Of a stretch of DNA of 64,000 nt, positions 28,045 to 37,824 are shown piece after piece. The notes beneath the pieces are model-generated. The model did no database searches, was not told the origin of the DNA, and saw only the letters and a program-made list of their open reading frames with translations. Position numbers and translations under genes: made by a program. The DNA is from Gp6-AA40 sp963818645 (GTDB taxonomy: Bacteria > Acidobacteriota > Vicinamibacteria > Vicinamibacterales > UBA2999): contig CAWFTF010000018.1 in NCBI GenBank assembly GCA_963818645.1, positions 62,001 through 126,000 of the forward strand, given 5' to 3'. The number at the start of each line of letters is the position of its first letter. Within the stretch, counting starts at the first letter, position 1.

Positions 28045-28068
28045 TAGTGTTTCTTGAAGAAGACACTA
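28045..28068. promoter_or_regulatory. Interrupted palindrome between pckA and the ECF sigma gene
   Basis: TAGTGT and ACACTA flank TTCTT-G-AAGAA-G, giving an 11-bp dyad with one unpaired G. It lies in the divergent gap about 115 bases from pckA and 45 bases from the sigma-factor ATG, and contains a possible -10 box (TATAGT at 28043-28048). It could be an operator for either gene. No known regulator consensus is recognised. Confidence 0.4.
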
Positions 28069-28111
28069 CCCTAAACGTGGTAAACACGCGGGCCTGACTG
28101 CCGTAATCCAC

Positions 28112-28835
28112 ATGAGAAGACCTCCTCAGCGCGCGAAGCAGACAAGCGCCACGAGTCAGGACGCCGCGCCGGCTCCCTTCACGGGATTCCGCGCTGGCGG
28201 CACGGCTCAAGGCGTTGGTGCTGGCCGGTGAACGCGATCGCGCGAGGGAGCAGTTTGGCGATCTCGTCGCGCACCATCAGCGGCGCGCGGTTCGAATCGC
28301 CTACAGCTACCTTCGCGACGCGCACGATGCCGATGAGGCGGTGCAGGACGCATTCGTCAAAGTGTTCACCCACATCGCGAGCTATCGAGAGGAATACCCA
28401 TTCGAGGTGTGGTTTACCCGCATCCTCGTGAACGGGTGTCTCGACCTCCGCAAAGCGCGCGCCCGGCGCATGCGCTGGGCGCTACCCATGTCATCCTCGG
28501 CTGAATCCGCCCCGGCCGATCCACCAGCAGTGCAACCAAGCCCGGAAGATCGCGTGATCTCCACCGAGCGCGCCGGGCACATCGCCCAAGCCATTGAAAA
28601 GCTGCCCGATCGTCAGCGCGTCGTCTTCACGATGTGCCACGTTGCCGACCACAGCACGAGCGAAGTGAGCCAGGCGCTCGGATTGAGCGAGGCCACCGTC
28701 AGGGTTCATCTGTTCCGCGCCGTGCGAAAACTTCGCAAGCTGCTCGCATCCGAGCGAGTCGCGAAGAAGCCGCGGCTCTCGGAGTCGGACACTCAGGTGC
28801 TGGAAGCGCCAGCGGCTACGAGGTCGGCGGGATGA
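28112..28835 (+). CDS. ECF-type RNA polymerase sigma factor (probable frame change near 28183)
   Basis: The uninterrupted frame runs from TTG 28215, but an ATG at 28112 opens MRRPPQRAKQTSATSQDA. Deleting one G from GGG at 28183-28185 joins it to DSALAARLKALVLAGERDRA, a natural ECF N-terminus, so I take 28112 as the likely start. Region 2 is RIAYSYLRDAHDADEAVQDA with the FVKVF helix and FEVWFTRILVNGCLDLRK. Region 4 is RVVFTMCHVADHSTSEVSQA followed by GLSEATVRVHLFRAVRKL. The stop overlaps the downstream anti-sigma-like gene (ATGA), the classic ECF/anti-sigma layout. The target promoters are unknown. Confidence 0.88.
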
Positions 28836-29404
28836 GTCAGCCGCACTTCTCCGATGATCGGCTCATCGAAATCTGCTTCGACCTCGCGGTCACCTCATCC
28901 GACCGCGCGCATCTGCAGGTCTGTCCGGAATGCGAGGAGCGTCGTTCGAATCTCGCTGGAACGCTCGATGAAATCGACACGGCCGCGACGCAGGAGGCCG
29001 ACGAGACGTTCCCGGCGGACCGCCTCGCGCGCCAGCGCGCGCGCATACTGCAGCGTGTCGATCAGGATGGTCGCCCGGCCCGCGTGATCGCGTTCCCCGC
29101 CGGCCACTCACACGATGCAGCGCCGCGCCGGATTCGCCCTGCGCGCTGGGGTACGGTGGCCGCGGCAGTCGCGGCGTCGTTCCTCGTGGGACTTCTGGCA
29201 GAACATCTCGCGCACGATCTTCCTGGCAGTCGTCGGTCGATACCGGTTCAGCGGACGCAGACAGCCGTCATGACGACCACCCAGGCACGAGCCTCATCGG
29301 ATGATGAGTTCCTCGGTCAGGTGGAGATTGCCGCGGTTGGCGTCGGCCCGGCCGCGCTGAGACCACTCGACGCTCTGACGCCTCGTGCCTGGGACGCTCG
29401 GTAA
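28832..29404 (+). CDS. Putative anti-sigma factor, single-pass membrane protein
   Basis: 190 residues from ATG at 28832, overlapping the sigma gene by four bases. The N-terminal cytoplasmic part has an HLQVCPEC segment like the HxxxCxxC of zinc anti-sigma domains. A basic stretch is followed by one membrane helix (GTVAAAVAASFLVGLLAEHL) and a short extracytoplasmic tail. Position and layout say anti-sigma factor for the adjacent ECF sigma, although overall similarity to characterised anti-sigma factors is low, so this is inferred from context. Confidence 0.7.
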   Translation: MSQPHFSDDRLIEICFDLAVTSSDRAHLQVCPECEERRSNLAGTLDEIDTAATQEADETFPADRLARQRARILQRVDQDGRPARVIAFPAGHSHDAAPRRIRPARWGTVAAAVAASFLVGLLAEHLAHDLPGSRRSIPVQRTQTAVMTTTQARASSDDEFLGQVEIAAVGVGPAALRPLDALTPRAWDAR

Positions 29405-29437
29405 TCGTCTGAGCGACGCCCGCGTCGCAACCTGGCG

Positions 29438-30624
29438 ATGACGCAGAGTCCCCTCATCTTTCGAAAAGGTCTCAACCTCAAGCACGAAGTCGCGCACGTG
29501 CTCGCGGAGAGTTATCACAGCGACCTCGTGGCGAGGGCCAAGGCAGCTGACTATCGATTTGAGTCCGGTCGGCTGAGCCTCTACCTCGCACGCGAGCTTG
29601 GCTTCTGCTACGGCGTCGAGCGCGCCGTTGACTACGCGTACCAGACGCGCAAGCGCTTTCCCGATCGCACGTTGTTTCTGACCGGCGAAATCATCCACAA
29701 CCCTCACGTCAACGATCAGATCCGCGCGCAGGGAATCCGCTTCCTCAGCGATCCGGGTGAATCGTTCGACGCGCTGACGCCGAACGACGTCGTGATCCTT
29801 CCAGCATTCGGAATCACCGTCGAACTGCTCCAGTCTCTCGTCGAGCGCGGATGCACACTGGTCGACACCACGTGCGGCTCGGTGCTGAACGTGTGGAAGA
29901 ACGTGAAGCGATATTCCGACGAGGGCTTCACGTCGATCATTCACGGGAAGTACTGGCACGAAGAGACGCGCGCAACGGCGTCGCAGGCTCACCAGTCGGG
30001 CCGCGGCCATTTCCTCGTCGTCATCGACCGCAGCGAAGCAACAGCCGTCTGCGACTACATCAGGAATGGTGGCGATCGAACCGCGTTCCTCGAGACGTTC
30101 GAGCAGGCAATTTCACCTGGCTTCGATCCCGACAGGGATCTCGCGCGTGTCGGCTGCGCCAACCAGACGACGATGCTCAGTTCAGAGTCGCTCGAGATTG
30201 GAGAGATGTTCAAACAGGCGATGGTCGATCGCTACGGCGATGCGGGAACTTCCCCAGCGATTCCGCGCGTTCGACACGATTTGCAGTGCAACCCAGGATC
30301 GCCAGGACGCCATCCTGCAACTGCTCGGCGAGCGCCCGCTCGACCTGATGATCGTCCTCGGGGGCTACAACAGCAGCAACACCTGCAATCTGGCCCGGAT
30401 CTGCGCCGAGCGGGTGCCCACCTTTCATATCGCCGATCCGGACGGCCTGGCGTCGAGCCGACGAGATTCGGCACAAGCCAGTACACGGGAAGCAGGAAGT
30501 CACAAGTCGGGCGTGGTTACCGCCAGGTCAGATTGCGGTTGGGCTTACGTCTGGAGCGTCCACCCCCGATAACCTTGTCGAGGCCGTGATCCACCGGCTC
30601 GAGACCCTGGCGAACGCCTTCTGA
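29438..30624 (+). CDS. ispH: 4-hydroxy-3-methylbut-2-enyl diphosphate reductase, long form (two frame changes, near 30244 and 30458)
   Basis: About 395 residues if read through. The first frame has the iron-sulfur Cys in LGFCYGVERAVDYAY and in VDTTCGSVLNVWKNV. At a GGG near 30244 the frame moves +1 to ELPQRFRAFDTICSATQDRQ, carrying the third cluster Cys, and on to LGGYNSSNTCNLARICAE with the substrate-binding Ser/Asn. Near 30455-30462 it moves +1 again to DEIRHKPVHGKQEV and ends at 30624. IspH makes IPP and DMAPP in the MEP pathway. The N-terminal extension (residues 1-50) marks the long form also found in cyanobacteria and plants. As the enzyme is normally essential, the changes are probably inserted bases in the assembly. 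Confidence 0.92.
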
Positions 30625-30719
30625 AAGGGCTCAAAACTCGCTCTAAACCGTGCTACGCTATGGAATTGCGTCCCGCGACCGTAAACGCGCACTCTCAAGC
30701 GGTCGTAACACAGCTAGCC

Positions 30720-31154
30720 ATGAATTCCACTGACCGGCTCGGGCGGGGAACCGTGCTGATTGCTGCTCTGCTGTTCCTCGCTGCGCCAGCCGCGGCGCAG
30801 GGGTTCAAGTGGTGGCAGTCGGACCTCTACAAACGGGAACTTGGATTGACCCCCGAACAGAGCCGTCGGCTCGAGGACGTCTTTCAGACCGCAGTGCCGA
30901 CCCTCAGGGTTCAGAAGAAGGCGCTGGATCAGGCTGAAACCGAGTTCGAGCGACTCGTAGAGAAGGGTGACGACGGCGCCGTCATGGAGCAGGTCGGGCG
31001 CGTCGAAATCGCCCGCGCAGAGTTGAACAAATCCCGAACCATGATGCTGCTCCGGATGAGGCGGGCGCTGACTACCGATCAGTGGGCCAAATTTACCGCG
31101 CTGCATCAGGCCGCCGAGCGTGAACGAGCGTCGCAGGACGAGCGCAGCAAATAA
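30720..31154 (+). CDS. Periplasmic Spy/CpxP-like (heavy-metal-resistance type) protein
   Basis: 144 residues from ATG at 30720, giving a clear signal peptide that ends APAAAQ. The mature part is helical, starting KWWQSDLYKRELGLTPEQSR and including FERLVEKGDDGAVMEQVGRV, then the closing ALTTDQWAKF-type motif. This pattern (LTPEQ near the start, LTxxQWxKF near the end) is typical of Spy/CpxP/CnrX relatives, which act as periplasmic chaperones or sensors. It sits 51 bases upstream of a TolC-adaptor-RND operon, so a role in envelope stress or pump control is plausible but inferred. Confidence 0.8.
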   Translation: MNSTDRLGRGTVLIAALLFLAAPAAAQGFKWWQSDLYKRELGLTPEQSRRLEDVFQTAVPTLRVQKKALDQAETEFERLVEKGDDGAVMEQVGRVEIARAELNKSRTMMLLRMRRALTTDQWAKFTALHQAAERERASQDERSK

Positions 31155-31173
31155 CGTCGATTCGAATCCCCCG

Positions 31174-31191
31174 TTAACAGGACTTAACAGG
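31174..31191. promoter_or_regulatory. Direct repeat TTAACAGG x2 upstream of the RND operon
   Basis: TTAACAGG at 31174-31181 and 31184-31191 repeat with a 10-base period, followed by a partial third copy (TTACAAAG). The repeats end 14 bases before the tolC ATG, in a 51-base gap. One-turn spacing suggests a protein-binding site controlling the pump genes. No known regulator is assigned. Confidence 0.35.
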
Positions 31192-31205
31192 TTTTACAAA
31201 GAACC

Positions 31206-32952
31206 ATGAAGACTTCGTGTGCCCTTTTGACAATCCTGACCGTCGCGGTCATGGGAACCCCCAGTGCCGCTCAGACGACGTCAGAATCGGCTCGCGTTGA
31301 CCAGATCGCCCGGGAAGCGGCTCAGAAATTCAACGAAGCCCGGTTAGCCGGCAGAACCGAGACGAACGAACAGACGCGACCCACCGTTCCTCCCGCGCCA
31401 CCTGGAGCGCGAGTCGAGCTGACGCTCGATAACGCGGTTGAGCGCGCGCTCGATCGCAATCTCGATCTGGCGGTCGAGCGGCTCTCGCCGCAGACGTACG
31501 ACTTCTCGCTCGCCGCACTCGATGCGACGTTCCATCCGAACCTGGTCTCCACATTCGGACTTCGCAGCCAGACGTCGTTCACCCGCAGTCAGACGGCGGG
31601 CGGCGACATCCTCAGCACCGACACGTTGACCGGCAACAACGGCGTGCAGCAGAACCTCAAGTGGGGCGGCGGCAGCTACGCGATTGGGTTCAACAACAAC
31701 CGCCAGGAGCAGTCGGACCTGTTTGCCACGCGCAATCCGGTGCTCAACTCATCGCTGACTGCGGCCTTCAGCCAACCGCTGCTGCGCAACTTCCGCACGG
31801 ACGCCGTTCGAACGCAGCTGAAGATCACGAAGATCAACCAGGAGATGTCCGAGACGTCGCTGCGCGCCACGGTGGTCCGCACGGTGGCGAACGTCCGCAA
31901 CGCGTATTGGGATCTCGTCTTCGCGATTCAGGCGGAAGAAGTCGCGCAGAACTCGTTGCAGCTCGCCACCAAGCTCGTTGAAGACAACCGCGCGCGTGTC
32001 GAAGTCGGCACGCTGGCGCCACTCGACGTCACGCAAGCAGAGGCCGAGCAGGCGACACGCCGTCAGGCCGTTGCCCAGGCACGCGCCACGCATGGCACTG
32101 CCGAACTCGCGCTCAAGCGTCTCATCGTCAACGGCACCGAGGATCCGTATTGGACGGCCAACATCGAACCGGTCGATCGCCCGACGTATACGACGGAGAC
32201 GGTCGATGTCGCTGGTGCCGTACGACGCGCACTGACCTCGCGCACCGATCTCGAGCAGTCCAAGAAGCAGATTCAGTCGAACGACGTGTCGATCCGAAGC
32301 CTGAGCGACGCGCAGTTGCCGGCCCTCGACCTGACTGCCTCCTACGGTCTCGCCGGGATCGGCGGAACCCAGTTCGTGCGGCCTCCGGGAGCAGCGCTCG
32401 GCGCGGCGCCCTCGCAGGTCATTCCGAGCGGATTCAGCGACGCATTGAGCGTGCTCTCGAACGGACGCGCGCCGACGTGGAACTTCCTGGTCAACTTCAG
32501 CTATCCGCTCGGCACGAGCCCCGCCGAGGCGGCGACCGCGCGTGCGCGTCTGCAGCAGCGTCAGACGATCGCGCAGGCCCGGCAGCTCGAACTGCAGGTT
32601 GCGACTGAGGTCACCAACGCGGCACTGCTCGTGGACGCGAACCGCGAGCGGCTCCAGGCGGCCACTGTCGGCAAAGGAACTTGCCGATCTCCGTCTCTCT
32701 GCCGAACAGAGCCGGTTCGAGGTGGGCCTCTCGACGAACTTCTTCGTTGTGCAGGCGCAGCGCGATCTGCGTGACGCCCAGAACGCCGAACTGCGCGCCC
32801 TGCTCGACTATCGGCGCGCGCAGGTGGAATTCGAGCGCGTGCAGGAAATCCCGTCGGCAGGCACTGTCGGCATTACCAACATCCAGCCCGGCAGCTCAAC
32901 GGCACCGCGTGCGAACGTGGGTGGTGGCGGCAACTTCGGTGTTGTTAACTAG
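31206..32952 (+). CDS. TolC-family outer-membrane efflux protein (frame change near 32658-32675)
   Basis: About 582 residues from ATG at 31206, with a signal peptide ending PSAAQ. The fold is a TolC repeat: VELTLDNAVERALDRNLDLA, coiled-coil helices such as NVRNAYWDLVFAIQAEEVAQ, ARVEVGTLAPLDVTQAEAEQ, and the second repeat's FLVNFSYPLGTSPAEA. Around GCGGCCACTGTCGGCAAAGG the frame moves +1, and the second half continues AKELADLRLSAEQSRFEVGL, STNFFVVQAQRDLRDAQ. Without the shift the coding would end early at 32774. It is the outer-membrane duct for the adaptor and RND pump encoded next. Confidence 0.9.
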
Positions 32953-32988
32953 GCTGGTCATCCGGGAAAGCGGGTTCGTGTCGATCTC

Positions 32989-34611
32989 ATGAAAAAAGCG
33001 CTCATCGTTGCGGTCGCAGCGGTTGCACTCGCCGGCTCGTCGTATTACCTCGGCGTGTCCCGCAGCTCTCAGTCAGGCGAGGGTGCTGCGCAAGCCGGTG
33101 GTCCAGGGGGCGGCAGGCGCGGAGGTGGCGCCGGCGGCTTCCCGGGTGGCGGCGGCGGCTTCCGCGGTGGTGGCGGGCGCGGTCCGATGACCGTTGAACT
33201 GGCCAAGGCGTCGCGAACGTCACTCGCCGATGAAATCACCGTCGTCGGCAATCTCATCGGCGATGCGACGGTGTCAGTGGTGCCCCGCGCGGCCGGACGC
33301 CTTCAGGACTTGTCGGTTCGACTCGGCGATCGAGTGAGTCGCGGCATGCGGATCGCGAAGATCGAGGACTTCGAGATCGTCGAACAGGTGAAGCAGGCTG
33401 AAGCGGCGCAGGAGGTCTCGCTCGCGACGATTCGTCAGCGCGAAGCCGACCTGCAGCTCGCCGAGACCAGCGCCGAACGCTCACGCAGCCTTTTCGAGCG
33501 TCAACTGCTCCCCAAGCAGACACTCGACGACAACGAAGCGCGCTACCAGGCCGCTCTCGCGCAGCTCGATCTCGCACGCGCGCAGAACATGCAGTCGAAG
33601 GCTCGTCTCGACGAACTGCGCATCAACCTGGCGAATACCGTGATCACATCGCCGGTGAACGGCTTCGTCTCGAAGCGCGCCGTCGACCCTGGTGCGTACG
33701 TGTCGCAGCAGACGCCAGTCGCTGATGTCGTGGACATCACGCGCGTCCGGCTGGTGGCGAACGTCGTCGAGAAAGATCTCAAGGAACTCGAGACCGGCAA
33801 CCAGACTCGCGTGCAGGTCGACGCGTTTCCTGGAGAGACGTTCACGGGACGGATCGCGCGCGTCTCTCCTGTTCTCGATCCCGCGACGCGCACGGCACCG
33901 ATCGAGATCGAGATTGCGAACCCGACGTACCGGCTGAAACCAGGGATGTATGCGCGCGTCGGCATCACGACGCAAACGAAGAAGCAGGCGCTTGTGCTTC
34001 CCTCCAGTGCCGTCGTGGATCTCGGTGGTCGGCGCGGTGTGTTTCAGTTGCAGAACGAGACGGCGGTTTTCAAAACCGTCACGGTCGGATCTGAACAAGG
34101 TTTGGTCGTCGAGATCCTCGCGGGCCTTGCAGAGGGCGACGAAGTGATCTCGACCGGAGCCGGCGCGTTGCGCGACGGCGATCGGGTCGCGCTGCCTGGC
34201 GGTCGCACGGGCGGTAACGGTCGCGGTCGACGAGGTGGCGAGTCCAACGCCGCACCAGGGTCAGGCGCTGCACCGGAATCGCGCGGTGGCGCACGAGGCG
34301 AGGCGCCGGCTGGCGCCGGTGGCAACGGCCCCCAGGCACAGGGCGGCTCGCGTTCGGGTCAAGGTGCACAGGGTCAAGGCGATTCGGCCGGCGGTGAAGC
34401 CGACGCTGGTCGCGACGGGCACAGTGGCCGCCGCGGAGACGGCACGGGTGGCGAGGTCGCGCTCCGGTGGCGACGGCAGCGGACGGCGCGGTGGCAATGG
34501 CACGACCCAGCCGTCAAGCGGCATCAGTCAGTGAACGGCCTGAGCAAGGCAGCATCGGTGGCGCCCGATTGGGCGCCGTGGTTGTCACGTCAAGTCACGA
34601 CAGAGTGCTGA
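32989..34611 (+). CDS. RND efflux periplasmic adaptor (membrane-fusion protein) with Gly-rich linkers
   Basis: The N-terminal anchor (KKALIVAVAAVALAGSSYYL) is followed by a Gly-rich linker (about 35-65). The standard lipoyl/hairpin/barrel order comes next: VSVVPRAAGRLQDLSVRLGD, a coiled-coil hairpin, VITSPVNGFVSKRAVDPGAY, beta-barrel VQVDAFPGETFTGRIARVSP, and a membrane-proximal domain. After about residue 400 the protein becomes a Gly/Arg/Ser/Gln-rich tail. In the listed frame the end turns Trp/Arg-rich. A +1 change near 34457 would instead give a tail ending GTTQPSSGISQ with stop at 34534, which suits the composition better, so the true end is probably 34534. It bridges the RND pump and TolC. 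Confidence 0.9.
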   Translation: MKKALIVAVAAVALAGSSYYLGVSRSSQSGEGAAQAGGPGGGRRGGGAGGFPGGGGGFRGGGGRGPMTVELAKASRTSLADEITVVGNLIGDATVSVVPRAAGRLQDLSVRLGDRVSRGMRIAKIEDFEIVEQVKQAEAAQEVSLATIRQREADLQLAETSAERSRSLFERQLLPKQTLDDNEARYQAALAQLDLARAQNMQSKARLDELRINLANTVITSPVNGFVSKRAVDPGAYVSQQTPVADVVDITRVRLVANVVEKDLKELETGNQTRVQVDAFPGETFTGRIARVSPVLDPATRTAPIEIEIANPTYRLKPGMYARVGITTQTKKQALVLPSSAVVDLGGRRGVFQLQNETAVFKTVTVGSEQGLVVEILAGLAEGDEVISTGAGALRDGDRVALPGGRTGGNGRGRRGGESNAAPGSGAAPESRGGARGEAPAGAGGNGPQAQGGSRSGQGAQGQGDSAGGEADAGRDGHSGRRGDGTGGEVALRWRRQRTARWQWHDPAVKRHQSVNGLSKAASVAPDWAPWLSRQVTTEC

Positions 34612-34612
34612 T

Positions 34613-37600
34613 ATGAGTATCCCGCGTCTCGCGATTCAACGCCCGGTCACGATGTTCATGATCAGTGCGGTCATCACGCTCCTCGGCGTGATCTCGCTGT
34701 CACGCCTTCCGGTCGATCTCATGCCGGAGTTCGAGCAGCCGACCCTCAATGTCCGCACGAGTTATGCCGGTGTCGGTCCTCTTGAAATCGAGGAACTGAT
34801 CACGCGACCGATGGAACAGGGGGTCAGCGCCGTTCCCGGCATCACGCGCGTCGAGTCGAGCTCCTCCGAAGGCAACAGCCAGATCCGACTGAACTTCGAG
34901 TGGGGTTCCGACCTGTCGGAGGCCGCCGACGAGGTGCGCACGCGCGTCGATCGCATGCGCAATCGCCTTCCCGAGGACGCCGACCCGCCGACGATCTTCA
35001 AGTTCGACTCGAATCAGCTCCCGGTCCTGCAGATCGGCATCGAGGGCGAGTACGACCCAGTCACACTTCGTGAGGTCGCGCAGAACGAGATCGCGCCGCG
35101 CTTCGAGCGCGTTGACGGCGTCGCCGCGGTGACCGTCAACGGCGGTGTCCGTCGCGAGATTCATGTCGACCTGTCCAAAGAGAAGGTTACCGCGTTGAAC
35201 CTGTCGGTGAGCCAGGTCGTCGCCGCTCTCCGCTCCGAGAATCAGAACACGCCTCTCGGCGAGATCTATCAGGGCGACTCGACCTTCCTCGTCCGCAGCC
35301 AGGGGCAGTTCCAGAGCATCGAAGACATCAAGAACATGGTGGTGATGACGCGGCAGGCCGTGCCCGTGTATCTGCGGGACATCGCCGACGTCTCGGACAC
35401 CACTGAGCAGCGCCGCTCGTTCATGCGCATCAACGGCAAGCCCGGCATTCAGCTGCAGGTGCAGAAGCAGTCCGGCAAGAACACCGTCGCCGTGGCCAAC
35501 GCGGTACGTGCGGAAGTCGAGCGCGTCAACACGGAGGTGCCTGGCGTCAAACTCATCGTCACCCAGGACAACTCGGTCTTCATTCAGCGCGCCATCAACA
35601 ACGTCCAGGAGCACGCTGTCGTCGGCGGCATCCTCGTGGTGCTGATCATTTTTGCGTTCCTGCGCGACTTGCGCTCGACGCTGATTGTCTGCACGTCGAT
35701 CCCGGTATCGGTGATCGGAACGTTCGCGCTGCTCTACTTCGGCGGATTCACGCTGAACACGATGACGTTTGGCGGTCTGGCGCTCGGTATCGGCATGATC
35801 GTCGACGCCGCGATCGTCGTGCTGGAGAACACGCATCGTCACCTGCACATGGGCAAGGACAAGATGACCGCCGCCATCGAAGGCAGCGAGGAAGTCTGGT
35901 CCGCCATCCTGGCGTCAACACTCACGCACATCGCCGTGTTCATCCCGCTCCTGTTCCTGTCGGGAACAGCGAGCATCATGTTCACGCAGCTATCGGTCGT
36001 CGTGATGTTCTCGCTGGCGATGTCGCTCTTCGTCGCCGTCACTATCGTGCCGGTGCTGTGCTCGCGCTGGCTGAAGACGCCTGACGAAGAGGCGCACGGC
36101 GACCGGCATCATGGCGCGCTTCTATCGCCTGAGCGAACGCTTCCTCGAAGCGATGGACGAGCAGTATCGCAAGGCGATTCACGTCGCGCTCAATCACCGG
36201 CCGTCGGTCATCGGCGTCGCCGCGGTTCTGGTCCTCGCAGCCGTGCTGATCTACCCGATGATCACCGTGGAGCTGATGCCTCAGACCGACGAGGGCGAAG
36301 TCAACATCAACGCCGAACTTGCCGTCGGGACCCGCGTCGAGCGCACCGAGGAGGCGCTGCTCCGTCTTGAAGACATGGTTCGAGAGCGCGTACCCGAAGC
36401 CGTGACCATCATCACCAACGGTGGCGGAGGCGGAAACAACTACAACGGTGGCGGCGGTGGTGGCGGCGGGAGCACCCACCGTGGGCAGATTCGCGTGATG
36501 CTCGTCCCGCGCGATCAACGGACGCGGACCAATGAGGAGATCGCGATTGCGCTGCGGCGTGAGCTGCAGGGTCTGCCGGGCGTCGCGGTTCGAGCCAACC
36601 CGGCCGGTGGCAACAACCAGATCATGCGGTTCCTGAGCGGTGGCGGCAACAACAACCAGGGCGGTTCGAGCCGTCTTCAGGTCGAAATCCGCGGCCACGA
36701 TCTCGACGATGCCCGCCGGGTCGCCCAGGACGTTCGCGGCGTAATGGAGGACACCCCCGGTATCGCGGATGTTCAGGTCGGACGCGAAGAAGGTCGCCCC
36801 GAAATCGCCGTGCGCGTGGACCGGCCCAAAGCCGCAATGCTCGGCATGTCGGTGGGCAGCGTGGCCACCACGATCCAGACGAACGTCGCCGGTACTGCAG
36901 CCGCTCAATTCCGCGAGCGCGGCAACGAGTACCCCGTTGTCGTTCGGCTGCGTGAAGCCGACCGGCAGGAGATCTCGGACGTCGGCGATGTGCTCCTGAG
37001 CACGCCGACCGGCCAGGTCGTGCCTGCCAAGAACGTGCTCGCCGTCAACCGTGAAGCGGGCCCGGTGCAGATCGATCGCAAGAACATGGAGCGCATGACG
37101 CGCGTCAACGCGGAAACCGAGATCCCGATCAGCGAAGCAGTGAAGGCCGTCCAGGATCGTCTCGGCCAGGTGCGCGTGCCGCCGGATTTCGCCGTCGGCT
37201 TCGGATCGGAGATCGAGGAGCAGGCGCGTTCATTCCAGCAGCTGCAACTCGTGCTGATCCTCGCCGTGCTGCTCGTCTACGCGGTGATGGCCTCGCAGTA
37301 CGAGTCGTTGCGCGACCCGTTCATCATCATGTTCTCGGTACCGGTGGCTGGAATCGGGGTCGTGCTCAGCCTGCTGCTGACCGGCACGTCGTTCAGTATG
37401 CAGGCCTACATCGGCATCATCATGCTGGCGGGGATCGTCGTCAGCAATGCGATTCTCCTCGTCGACTACATCAACACGCTGCGGCGTCGCGATGGCATGC
37501 CGATTCGTGAGGCGGTCGAACTCGGTGGACGCACGCGTCTGCGACCGATTCTGATGACGTCAATCGCCACGATGCTCGGTCTCGTTCCGATGGCCATCGG

Positions 37601-37760
37601 CATCGGCGAAGGCGGCGAGCTTCAGGCGCCGCTGGCGCGCGTCGTCATCGGCGGCCTGCTGACGTCAACGCTCGTCACGCTGGTGCTCGTGCCGGCCGTT
37701 TATACGCTGTTCGAAGAAGGCTGGAGCGGGATCTTCAGGAAGAGCGCGAAAGCTCACTAG
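34613..37760 (+). CDS. RND efflux pump inner-membrane transporter, HAE1/AcrB type (frame change near 36080-36111)
   Basis: About 1048 residues across a +1 change. The first frame has TM1 (PVTMFMISAVITLLGVISLS), the porter domain (VRTSYAGVGPLEIEELITRP), and TM2-6 with GLALGIGMIVDAAIVVLENT, where the Asp residue lies in the proton relay helix. After CSRWLKTPDEEAH the frame moves on to MARFYRLSERFLEAMDEQY and the second half, ending with helices containing IGIIMLAGIVVSNAILLVDY. Two low-complexity Gly/Asn insertions lie in the second porter domain (encoded near 36417-36490 and 36603-36665), which is unusual. The pump uses the proton gradient, and the substrate is not predictable. The gene follows the adaptor gene within a few bases. 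Confidence 0.92.
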
Positions 37761-37771
37761 GTTGTCGGGTC

Positions 37772-37805
37772 AGCTGGGGTAGTTGGGTTGCTCGCTACCC
37801 CAGCT
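37772..37805. terminator. Inverted repeat between convergent RND and folK genes, probable bidirectional terminator
   Basis: AGCTGGGGTAG (37772-37782) and CTACCCCAGCT (37795-37805) form a perfect 11-bp stem with a 12-base loop. A second pairing is possible between TTGGGTTGC (37783-37791) and GCAACCCAG (37812-37820). It lies in the 64-base gap between two convergent genes and shares its core (ACCCAACTACCC, AGCT) with an element at 59134-59160. Confidence 0.6.
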
Positions 37806-37824
37806 ACCCTTGCAACCCAGCCAC

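Noticed and set aside
28285..28300. GGTTCGAATC-like motif resembling a tRNA T-arm
   Set aside because: It lies inside the ECF sigma coding sequence and no cloverleaf can be drawn around it. No tRNA gene is apparent in the window.
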